47,216 nucleotides of DNA from CAIQJJ01 sp964606085 (GTDB lineage: Bacteria; Chloroflexota; Anaerolineae; Anaerolineales; UBA4823). The DNA lies in the NCBI GenBank assembly GCA_964606085.1, contig CAZSFD010000035.1, positions 1 through 47,216 of the forward strand, written 5' to 3'. How positions within the stretch are numbered: the stretch's first letter is position 1; each line of letters begins with the position of its first letter. Below the pieces are notes generated by a model. That model searched no databases and was not told where the DNA came from. It was given only the letters and a program-made list of their open reading frames with translations. The position numbers and the translations under genes are program-made. This document shows, piece after piece, positions 15,087 through 22,360 of the stretch.

Positions 15087-16789
15087 GCATCTGGCAGAAA
15101 GTCATCTATTTTCAGCGGGATCATCCCGACAACGTGCGCCGTTCACGCCTGCTGAACATCATCCTCATCGGCTTCGGCGCAGCCCTGCTGGTGGTGATCC
15201 TGCTGTTGAGCCTGGTGATGCTCAGTGGGTTTGCCGATGAATATGATGTTCAGCCTCCATTGCTGCTGCTATGCCTGGCGTGTCTGGCAGGCGTGATGCT
15301 CATTTATGGGTTGAGTCGCACAGTGGCCGTCCAATGGGCGGGGGCGCTGCTGCTGCTGTTATTCACCCTGGTGCTCTTCCTGAGCGATGAACCCGCCGAA
15401 TTGATCGGCGGGCGATCCTCCTCTTTCTTTGTCTTGCCCATCATCCTGTCCAGCATGTTGATCCGCCCCAGCGCCAGTTTCGTGGTCATGGCCGTCATTT
15501 TTATCGCCCAATCCGTCTTGGGGGCCGTCACCCTGGGTTATTGGCCCAACTTCTTGATCGGCATGGGCTATTTGCTGACGGCGCTCTTCGCCTGGCTGTC
15601 AGCGCACACGCTCGAACAACTGATCAAAGAACTACGCCAGGCCAACCAGGAACTCGATCAGCGTGTGGCCGAGCGCACACACGAACTGCACCAAGCCCTG
15701 CAGCGCCAGCAGAACGAATCCAGGCGCAACCGCGCCATCTTGCACAGCATCGCCGATAGCGTAATGGTCTTCGACCCGGCGGGACGGCTGGTGCAGGCCA
15801 ACCCCACCGTCAGCCGCATGCTCGGCCAGGCAGACGAAGCCCTGACCGGCAAAACACTGCCCGAACTGCTCGGCCACGCCTTGCCGCCGGCGCAGCTGGC
15901 CGCCATCGAACCAATTTTCACCACCCCCGGCGGCCAGGCCCCGATCCAAATTCAATGGGGGCAGGCGTTCTACTCCCTCAGCCACGCCCCCATCCAACTC
16001 GAAAACGGCCAGGGCTGCGGCGTGGTGGTCGTCTTTCACGATGTCACCCCCGAAGTGGAAATCAGCCGCATGAAAAGCGCCTTCGTGGCCATGGTTTCTC
16101 ACGAACTGCGCACGCCGCTCAGCGCCATGATGGGCATGATCGAGATGTTGCAGCAAAACCTGTTCGGCGCACTCAACGACAAACAGAGCGACATCGTCAC
16201 CCGCCTGCTGATCAACGCCCAAAAGCTGGCCCAACTCGTCGAAGACCTGCTCGATCACGCCAAAATCGAAGCGGGTACGCTGACTATTCAAAACGATGCT
16301 TTTTCGCCGCGCGAACTGCTGTACAATATCACCGACCCCCTGCTCGATATGGCCGCCAAAAAGAACCTGACCCTGGTCAAAGCAATCACCCCAGGTTTGC
16401 CGGTGGCCCTGTTGGGCGATGCACGCCGCCTGGGACAGGTTCTCAGCAACCTCGTCACCAATGCCATCAAATATACCGACGCCGGGCAGATCAACGTGCG
16501 TTTCCTTTGCCCCGATGAACAGCATTGGGCCATGCAAGTGCAAGATACCGGCCTGGGCATAGCCCGCGAAGCGCAAACGGCCATCTTCGAAGCCTTCTGG
16601 CAGGCCGATAACTCCATTGCGCGCCGCCAGGGTGGAGTGGGCCTGGGGCTGTCTATCGTCAAGCGGCTGGTAACGTTGATGAATGGTGAAATCCACCTGG
16701 AAAGCTCCCTCGGCGTCGGTTCAACCTTTACGGTCGTTTTCCCCATGCAAGTGCCATCAGCAGTGGAGATGCCGGAAAATCAGCCATAG
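15083..16789 (+). CDS. Membrane sensor histidine kinase with PAS domain
   Basis: I start at GTG 15083 (VSIWQKVIYFQ, 568 aa), with GGGAGG 5 nt upstream and overlap with the previous stop; the open frame extends further back without a start signal. The order is six hydrophobic helices (about 22-190), a coiled-coil (LEQLIKELRQANQELDQRVA), a PAS domain (about 225-325), then HisKA with H340 in SHELRTPLSAMMGMIEML, and HATPase with N box NLVTNAIKYT, G1 DTGLGIA and G2 GVGLGLSIVKRL. All kinase boxes look intact. It probably phosphorylates the adjacent single-domain regulator. The signal is unknown. Confidence 0.9.
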   Translation: MSIWQKVIYFQRDHPDNVRRSRLLNIILIGFGAALLVVILLLSLVMLSGFADEYDVQPPLLLLCLACLAGVMLIYGLSRTVAVQWAGALLLLLFTLVLFLSDEPAELIGGRSSSFFVLPIILSSMLIRPSASFVVMAVIFIAQSVLGAVTLGYWPNFLIGMGYLLTALFAWLSAHTLEQLIKELRQANQELDQRVAERTHELHQALQRQQNESRRNRAILHSIADSVMVFDPAGRLVQANPTVSRMLGQADEALTGKTLPELLGHALPPAQLAAIEPIFTTPGGQAPIQIQWGQAFYSLSHAPIQLENGQGCGVVVVFHDVTPEVEISRMKSAFVAMVSHELRTPLSAMMGMIEMLQQNLFGALNDKQSDIVTRLLINAQKLAQLVEDLLDHAKIEAGTLTIQNDAFSPRELLYNITDPLLDMAAKKNLTLVKAITPGLPVALLGDARRLGQVLSNLVTNAIKYTDAGQINVRFLCPDEQHWAMQVQDTGLGIAREAQTAIFEAFWQADNSIARRQGGVGLGLSIVKRLVTLMNGEIHLESSLGVGSTFTVVFPMQVPSAVEMPENQP

Positions 16790-16802
16790 GAGAAGAACTA
16801 TC

Positions 16803-17177
16803 ATGGACAAACCTCTCGCTTTCGTCATCGAAGATGACCAAGACCTGGCCTTCGTCTTTAGCGCAGCCATCAGCAGCGCCGGGTATCAGGTGGAGACTTT
16901 CCTGGATGGCAGCGCCGCCGTCGAACGCCTGGCGACCGCCGTGCCATACCTGGTCGTTCTCGATCTGCATCTGCCGGGCGTCACCGGGCCTGAGATTTTC
17001 CGCATCATTCGCAGCGACCCGCGCCTGGCCGAGGCGCGCATCATCATCGCCTCTGCCGATGAACGCCTGGCCGATACTTTCCGCCACCAATCGGCGCTGG
17101 TGCTGCTCAAACCGATCAGCTTCGTTCAACTGAGCGGGCTGGCGCAGCGGCTGCTCAAAAAACCGGCCAGCGAATGA
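16803..17177 (+). CDS. Single-domain response regulator (CheY-like receiver)
   Basis: This 124-aa receiver starts at ATG 16803, with AGGAG upstream, 13 nt after the kinase stop. It has the acidic pair D11-D12 (VIEDDQD), phospho-acceptor D54 (LVVLDLHLPG) and a conserved lysine in LLKPISF. There is no output domain, so it must act by protein contact, as CheY or SpoOF do. Its stop overlaps the ligA ATG as ATGA. Confidence 0.88.
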   Translation: MDKPLAFVIEDDQDLAFVFSAAISSAGYQVETFLDGSAAVERLATAVPYLVVLDLHLPGVTGPEIFRIIRSDPRLAEARIIIASADERLADTFRHQSALVLLKPISFVQLSGLAQRLLKKPASE

Positions 17178-19213
17178 TGGACACATCCCAACGCTACGCA
17201 CAACTCAAGCGCGACCTGCTGGCGCACGGCTACCGCTACCACGTCCTTGACGCCCCCATCATCAGCGACGCCGAATACGACGCCCTGCTGAACGAACTGC
17301 GCCAAATCGAAGCCGACCACCCCGACTGGGTCACGCTCGATTCGCCCACGCAACGCGCCGGCGCCGCCCCGCTGGAGAAATTCAACAAGGTGCGCCACCC
17401 CGCCCCCATCCTCAGCCTGGCCAACGCCTTCGGGCCTGAAGATGTGCGCGCCTGGTTCGAGCGCATCGCCAAACTGGATGACCGCGTGGAAGCCTCCGCC
17501 CCCGACGGCGTGGCGTTCACCGTCGAACCCAAGATAGATGGCCTGACGGTTGTCCTGCACTACGAAAACGGCCTGTTCGTACAGGGCAGCACGCGTGGCG
17601 ACGGCATGGTCGGCGAAGACATCACCGCCAACCTGCGCACGATCAAAGCCCTGCCCCTGCGCATCCCGGTAGACCACACCGCCGGCATCACGCCCCCTGC
17701 CCATCTCACCGTGCGCGGCGAAGCCTTCATCACCCTCGCCGATTTCGAGGCCCTCAACCAACGCCTGCAAGAAGCCGGCGAAAAAACCTACCTCAACCCG
17801 CGCAACACCGCCGCCGGCTCGCTGCGCCAACTCGACTCGGCCCTCACCGCCACCCGCCCGCTCACCCTGCTCATCTACCAGATCATCGCCTGGGACTCCC
17901 CCAATCCCCCAATCTCCCAATCCCAAACCCTCGCCACCCTGCGCACCCTCGGCTTCCCCACCCCCGCCTGCGACCTCTGCCCCGACCTCGAAGCCGCCCT
18001 CGCCGCCTGCCAGCGCCGCGCCGCCGCACGCGACCAGATGCCCTACGAGGTGGATGGCGCCGTGATCAAACTCAACGACCTGGCCCTGGCCGCCGACCTC
18101 GGCTTCGTGGGCAAAGACCCGCGCGGCGCGTTGGCCTACAAATTCCCCGCCCGCGAGGTCACCACGCTGTTGCAAGAAATCCGCGTCAACGTGGGGCGCA
18201 CGGGGGTGCTGACACCCTATGCCGTGCTGGAAGCGGTCGAGATCGGCGGCGTGATCGTCGAGCGCGCCACGCTGCACAACTTCGACTTCATCGCCGAAAA
18301 AGACATCCGCCCTGGCGACCGCGTGCTGGTCAAGCGCGCTGGCGATGTGATCCCCTACGTGATCGGGCCGGTGGTGGACGCTCGCAGCGGCGATGAGCAG
18401 GCTTACACGCCGCCCGCAACCTGCCCGGCGTGCGGCCAGGCCATCGAACGCGTGGAAGGCGAGGTGGCGTGGTACTGCGTCAACGCCGCCTGCCCGGCGC
18501 AACTGATCCGCAACGTGGAGCATTTCGTCTCCCGCGGGGCGATGGACATTGTGGGGCTGGGCGTCAAAATCGTCGAGCAGCTCATCGCCGAGGGGCTGGT
18601 GGGCGATGTGGCCGACCTGTACACACTCGAAAAAGAAAAGCTGCTGGCGCTCGAAGGCTTCGCCGAGAAAAAGGCCGACAACCTGCTGGCCGCCATTGAA
18701 GCCTCACGCGCCCAACCGCTGGCACGCCTGATCAACGCCCTGGGCATCCGCGGCGTGGGCGAGGTGATGGCCGCCGACCTGGCCCGCGCCTTCGCCAACC
18801 TGGATGCGCTCTGCGCGGCGACCCTGGACGATTTGCAGGCCATCGAAGGCGTGGGGCCGAATATCGCCGCAGCAATTGTAGATTGGTTCGCACGGCCGGC
18901 CAACCAAACCCTGTTGGCAAAGTTACGCCAGGCCGGGGTGTGGCCGCAATCGGCTGGCCCGGCGCAGGCCGCACCCGTTGGCGCGCAACCTCTGGCCGGG
19001 CAAACCTTCGTCATCACCGGCACGCTGCCCACCTGGTCACGCGAGGAGGCCAAAGCGTTCATCGAAGCCCACGGCGGCAAGGTGACTGACTCAGTCAGCA
19101 AGAAAACCAGTTACCTGGTGTTGGGCGAAAACCCCGGCTCGAAGCTGACAAAAGCTCAATCGCTCGGCGTGCCGATTTTGGATGAAAACGCCCTGCGCCA
19201 GTTGGGCCAATAA
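17174..19213 (+). CDS. ligA: NAD-dependent DNA ligase LigA
   Basis: LigA seals nicks in replication and repair using NAD. The 679-aa protein has the family layout: Ia domain (YDALLNELRQIE), adenylation domain with nucleophile K120 in VEPKIDG, OB fold, four-cysteine zinc finger (CPACGQAIERVEGEVAWYC..AACPAQ), helix-hairpin-helix repeats and a C-terminal BRCT (GQTFVITGTLPTWSREEAKAF). The first ATG overlaps the regulator stop; a second ATG follows at once and no Shine-Dalgarno is seen, so translation is probably coupled. An 8-mer array at 17897-17927 adds the loop SPNPPISQSQ in the adenylation/OB region. Confidence 0.97.
   Translation: MMDTSQRYAQLKRDLLAHGYRYHVLDAPIISDAEYDALLNELRQIEADHPDWVTLDSPTQRAGAAPLEKFNKVRHPAPILSLANAFGPEDVRAWFERIAKLDDRVEASAPDGVAFTVEPKIDGLTVVLHYENGLFVQGSTRGDGMVGEDITANLRTIKALPLRIPVDHTAGITPPAHLTVRGEAFITLADFEALNQRLQEAGEKTYLNPRNTAAGSLRQLDSALTATRPLTLLIYQIIAWDSPNPPISQSQTLATLRTLGFPTPACDLCPDLEAALAACQRRAAARDQMPYEVDGAVIKLNDLALAADLGFVGKDPRGALAYKFPAREVTTLLQEIRVNVGRTGVLTPYAVLEAVEIGGVIVERATLHNFDFIAEKDIRPGDRVLVKRAGDVIPYVIGPVVDARSGDEQAYTPPATCPACGQAIERVEGEVAWYCVNAACPAQLIRNVEHFVSRGAMDIVGLGVKIVEQLIAEGLVGDVADLYTLEKEKLLALEGFAEKKADNLLAAIEASRAQPLARLINALGIRGVGEVMAADLARAFANLDALCAATLDDLQAIEGVGPNIAAAIVDWFARPANQTLLAKLRQAGVWPQSAGPAQAAPVGAQPLAGQTFVITGTLPTWSREEAKAFIEAHGGKVTDSVSKKTSYLVLGENPGSKLTKAQSLGVPILDENALRQLGQ
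17897..17927. repeat. 8-bp tandem repeat inside ligA
   Basis: TCCCCCAA occurs twice, followed by TCTCCCAA and TCCCAAA. It is in frame and encodes a Ser/Pro/Gln loop not expected in LigA. Confidence 0.7.
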
Positions 19214-19232
19214 CACATTTACACACGGCCGT

Positions 19233-19295
19233 TGGTTGAGCTTGTCGAAACCAACCGGTTTGCCTATGAAAGGCTGGTTTCGACAAGCTCAACCA
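19233..19295. repeat. Perfect 21-bp-arm inverted repeat (GGTTTCGACAAGCTCAACC family)
   Basis: The arms at 19233-19253 and 19275-19295 are perfect reverse complements around a 21-nt spacer. The GACAAGCTCAACC core is a dispersed repeat met in many environmental bacterial genomes. It lies after ligA and may act as a weak terminator or mRNA stabiliser, but no T-run follows. Confidence 0.8.
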
Positions 19296-19333
19296 GCGAA
19301 TTTTCCTATTACAACATTGTTAAACTACGCCAA

Positions 19334-19362
19334 TTGACAGGTTCGCCCCGCGGGGCTAAACT
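19334..19362 (+). promoter_or_regulatory. Consensus promoter for the KBL/BioF-family gene
   Basis: TTGACA (19334-19339), a 17-nt spacer and TAAACT (19357-19362). The spacer contains the perfect 12-bp palindrome GCCCCGCGGGGC (19345-19356), a possible operator. Predicted start near 19369, with a 5' leader of about 28 nt. Confidence 0.8.
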
Positions 19363-19396
19363 ACCCCGCACCCAATCCCCCTAAGGAGTATCTCAA

Positions 19397-20605
19397 ATGG
19401 ACTTTGCAACCGCCGATGACAACATCAAGCGCCGCATGATGGCAATGAACGAGCGCGTGGCCGGCATGAAACAGGTCAACGACTATTTCTACAACCAGCC
19501 CATCACCGAACTGCGCGGCGGGGCGCGCGTGCTGGTGAATGGCCGCGAGATGGGCATGTTCGCCTCGTACAGCTACCTGGGCCTGGTCGGACACCCGCGC
19601 ATCAACGCCGCCGCCAAAGAAGCCGTAGACCGCTACGGCACTGGCACGCATGGCGTACGCCTGCTGGCTGGTTCGCTCAAACTGCACAGCGAACTCGAAG
19701 AGACCATCGCCGCCTTCAAGGGGGCTGAGGCGGCCATCACCTACACGTCTGGCTACACGACGAACCTGACCACCGTCTCGACCCTGGTGGGCCGTGAAGA
19801 TTACGTCATCTCCGATAAGCTCAACCACGCCAGCATCGTGGATGGCTGCCTGATGTCGGGGGCCAAGTTCCTGCGCTTCAACCACAACGACATGGACGCC
19901 CTCGAAACCCGTCTCAAGCAATGCCCGGCGGGTTCGGCCAAGCTGGTTGTCACCGATGCCGTCTTCAGCATGGATGGCGATGTGATTGATTTCCCGCGCA
20001 CGGTGGAATTGTGCCAAAAATATGGCGCCTGGCTGATGGTGGATGAGGCGCATTCGGTGGGCGTGCTGGGCAAAACCGGGCGCGGCATCGAAGAACACTT
20101 CAATATGCCCGGCACGATTGACATCAAAATGGGCACGCTCAGCAAAACCATCCCCTCGGTGGGCGGCTATGTGGCCGGCAAAAAGGAACTGATCAACCTG
20201 CTGCGCCACGCCAGCCGGGCCTACATCTTCTCCGCCGCCCTGCCGCCCGCCCAGGCCGCCGCCGCCAAAGCCGCCTTCGAGGTCATCCTCGACGAACCCT
20301 GGCGTGTCGAGAAATTGCGCGCCAACGCCGAACGCTTCATCACCGGCCTGAAAAATTGCGGCTTCAACACCCTCTACACCAGCACCGCCATCGTCCCCGT
20401 CATCGCCGGGGCCGACGAAGCCGCCTACGCCATGACGCGCTACTGCCAGCAGCGCGACCACTTTGTGCTGCCGGTCGTCTCCCCCGCCGTCCCCGTCGGC
20501 CTGGCCCGCCTGCGCGCCACCGTCCTGGCCGCCCACGAAACCGATGAGATTGACGCGGCGATTGAGATGATCGAAGCGGCGGGGAAAGAAGTGGGTGTGA
20601 TTTAG
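19397..20605 (+). CDS. Alpha-oxoamine synthase family PLP enzyme (KBL/BioF/SPT-like)
   Basis: These enzymes condense an amino acid with an acyl-CoA (glycine C-acetyltransferase, 8-amino-7-oxononanoate synthase, serine palmitoyltransferase). The 402-aa protein has PLP-site residues H144 (KLNHASIVDG), D216 and H219 (VDEAHSVGVLG) and lysine K250 (GTLSKTIPSVGGYVAG). The SVGGYVAG variant and general look place it nearer serine palmitoyltransferase or KBL-like proteins than classic BioF. No tdh or bio gene is nearby, so the substrate is open. AAGGAG lies 8 nt before the ATG. The stop is followed at once by a 7-mer array. Confidence 0.88.
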   Translation: MDFATADDNIKRRMMAMNERVAGMKQVNDYFYNQPITELRGGARVLVNGREMGMFASYSYLGLVGHPRINAAAKEAVDRYGTGTHGVRLLAGSLKLHSELEETIAAFKGAEAAITYTSGYTTNLTTVSTLVGREDYVISDKLNHASIVDGCLMSGAKFLRFNHNDMDALETRLKQCPAGSAKLVVTDAVFSMDGDVIDFPRTVELCQKYGAWLMVDEAHSVGVLGKTGRGIEEHFNMPGTIDIKMGTLSKTIPSVGGYVAGKKELINLLRHASRAYIFSAALPPAQAAAAKAAFEVILDEPWRVEKLRANAERFITGLKNCGFNTLYTSTAIVPVIAGADEAAYAMTRYCQQRDHFVLPVVSPAVPVGLARLRATVLAAHETDEIDAAIEMIEAAGKEVGVI

Positions 20606-20607
20606 AG

Positions 20608-20812
20608 CGTTATTCGTTATTCGAGAAGCGTTATTCGGGAAGCGTTATTCGAGAAGCGTTATTCGAGAAGCGTTATTCGAGAAGCGTGATTCGTTATTCG
20701 TGATTCGTGATTCGGGTGGGTACCAATAACGAATAACGATTTCCGAATAACGAATAACGAATAACGAATAACGAATAACGAATCACGATTTCCGCATAAC
20801 GAATCACGATAA
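20608..20812. repeat. Head-to-head 7-mer array (TTATTCG type) forming a giant inverted repeat
   Basis: The left half (about 20608-20715) mixes TTATTCG with AGAAGCG units, including about five 14-bp GAGAAGCGTTATTC periods. After a short unique stretch containing GGGTGGGTACC, the right half (about 20725-20812) is the complementary orientation (CGAATAA units). The whole gap between the KBL-family gene and rlmI is repeat; no promoter or gene was identified in it. Confidence 0.85.
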
Positions 20813-20817
20813 TCCCC

Positions 20818-22038
20818 ATGCCAACCCCCTCCCTCCTCCTCAAACCCAACCGCCAAAAATCGCTCCTGCGCCGCCACCCGTGGGTGTTTTCGGGCGCGGT
20901 GGCGCAGGTGCAGGGTAAGCCGGGCATCGGTGAAACGGTGGCGGTTCGCGGGCCGGGCGGCGATTTCCTGGCGTGGGCGGCCTATTCGCCGCATTCGCAG
21001 ATCGTCGCCCGCCTCTGGTCATTTGACGAGGCCGAAACCATCGGCCCGGCGTTCTTGCGCCAACGCCTGCAAGCCGCCCTCGCATCTCCCCCACGGAACA
21101 CGCACCCTTCGACAGCGCCCAGGGCAAGCCACGCCACACGCCTCGTCCACGCCGAATCCGATGGCATCCCCGGCTTCGTGCTGGATCGCTACGCGGATAC
21201 CCTCGTAACCCAAATTCTCTCCGCCGGAGCCGAGCATTGGCGAAACACCCTGGCCGACCTGGCGATGGAGCTAACCGGGGCGGCGCGCCTGTTCGAGCGT
21301 TCCGACGTGGACGTGCGCGAACTGGAAGGGCTGCAACAACGGGTGGGCGTATTGCGCGGCGATGAGCCGGGCGGCAATCAGCCGCAGGCCGAAATCATCA
21401 TCGAAGAAGGCGGACTGAAGTTTGCCGTAGACGTGCGCGGCGGCCACAAGACCGGCTATTACCTCGATCAGCGCTTCAACCGTCAACGTGTGGCCGCCTA
21501 CGCCAACGGGCGTGAGATGCTCGATTGTTTCTGCTACGATGGGGGTTTTTCGGCCTTCGGGCTGGCCGCAGGGGCAACATCGGTAACTTTGGTAGATGCT
21601 TCGGCAGATGCGCTGCGCCGGGCGCAGGCGAATATCGAGCGCAATACCTTGCCGCTCGAACGGGTTGAGTTTCAAGAAGGGGATGTGTTCCAACTGCTGC
21701 GCAAATTTCGCGACAGCCGCCGCGCCTTCGACCTGATCGTGCTGGATCCGCCCAAGTTCGCCCAGACCGCCGCCCAGGCCGAGCGCGCCGCCCGCGGCTA
21801 CAAAGACATCAACCTGCTGGCCTTCAAGCTGCTGCGCCCCGGCGGCATCCTCGCCACCTTCTCCTGCTCCGGCGGGATCAGCGCCGAATTATTTCAAAAA
21901 ATTGTGGCCGGCGCGGCGCTGGATGCCGGCGTGGAGGCGCAAATTTTGGAGCAGTTGCACCAGGCCGCCGACCACCCGGTTTCGCTGCACTTCCCGGAGG
22001 GGGCTTATCTCAAGGGGTTGATCGTGCGGCGGGTTTGA
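20818..22038 (+). CDS. rlmI: 23S rRNA (cytosine-C5)-methyltransferase, RlmI family
   Basis: This 406-aa protein has an N-terminal PUA domain (KSLLRRHPWVFSGAVAQV, VRGPGGDFLAWAAYSPHSQI) and a Rossmann-fold SAM methyltransferase: FAVDVRGGHKTGYYLDQRFNR, motif I CFCYDGGFSAFGLAAGA, motif IV DLIVLDPPKFA and a late FSCSGG segment with Cys. RlmI makes m5C in 23S rRNA (position 1962 in E. coli). The ATG follows the 7-mer array directly without a clear Shine-Dalgarno. Confidence 0.88.
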   Translation: MPTPSLLLKPNRQKSLLRRHPWVFSGAVAQVQGKPGIGETVAVRGPGGDFLAWAAYSPHSQIVARLWSFDEAETIGPAFLRQRLQAALASPPRNTHPSTAPRASHATRLVHAESDGIPGFVLDRYADTLVTQILSAGAEHWRNTLADLAMELTGAARLFERSDVDVRELEGLQQRVGVLRGDEPGGNQPQAEIIIEEGGLKFAVDVRGGHKTGYYLDQRFNRQRVAAYANGREMLDCFCYDGGFSAFGLAAGATSVTLVDASADALRRAQANIERNTLPLERVEFQEGDVFQLLRKFRDSRRAFDLIVLDPPKFAQTAAQAERAARGYKDINLLAFKLLRPGGILATFSCSGGISAELFQKIVAGAALDAGVEAQILEQLHQAADHPVSLHFPEGAYLKGLIVRRV

Positions 22039-22354
22039 ACCTGCGCGGGCCAGGGCGCACGCCCGTGCGCCCCAACCAGATGAGATGATGCGCCTGGCGT
22101 AGGGGCGGATGGCATCCGCCCCCAGGTTTACACCACAGGCATTGGCCCAGCAGGGGCGACCCGCCAGGGCCAGCCAGGGTGTTATCGGGCAAATATGCTG
22201 GGACAGATGAGGCCTGGTTTAGCCCAGAAGGGTCGTCCCTACCCCAAATGCGGCCGATCTGTCCGGGGGAAAAATTCGCCGCGCTGTTTTTTAGCGACCC
22301 CCTTCGGGGGGAGGGGGCAAAGAATCAGAGCTTCAGAGATCAGAGATACAGAGA
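22039..22354. other. 316-bp intergenic region of hairpins and short repeats
   Basis: No gene seen. Two perfect hairpins follow rlmI: GGGCGCACG-CC-CGTGCGCCC (22053-22072) and GGGGCGGATG-G-CATCCGCCCC (22102-22122). Their G+C-rich palindromic style resembles common dispersed repeats; neither has a T-run. The end holds a 7/8-mer CAGAGAT array (22327-22360) running into the CHAT gene stop codon. CCCCCTTCGGGGGGAGGGGG near 22300 is a further short hairpin. Confidence 0.6.
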
Positions 22355-22360
22355 TCAAAG
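22327..22360. repeat. CAGAGAT 7/8-mer array at the CHAT gene stop
   Basis: Units CAGAGCTT, CAGAGAT, CAGAGATA, CAGAGAT, CAAAG. The minus-strand stop TGA of the CHAT-FGE gene (22355-22357) lies inside the array. Confidence 0.7.

Noticed and set aside
17126..18523. 465-codon minus-strand frame opposite ligA
   Set aside because: It is the antisense of conserved LigA domains, with no recognisable motif.
20608..20812. CRISPR array
   Set aside because: Repeats are 7/14 bp and directly tandem without unique spacers; no cas genes nearby.
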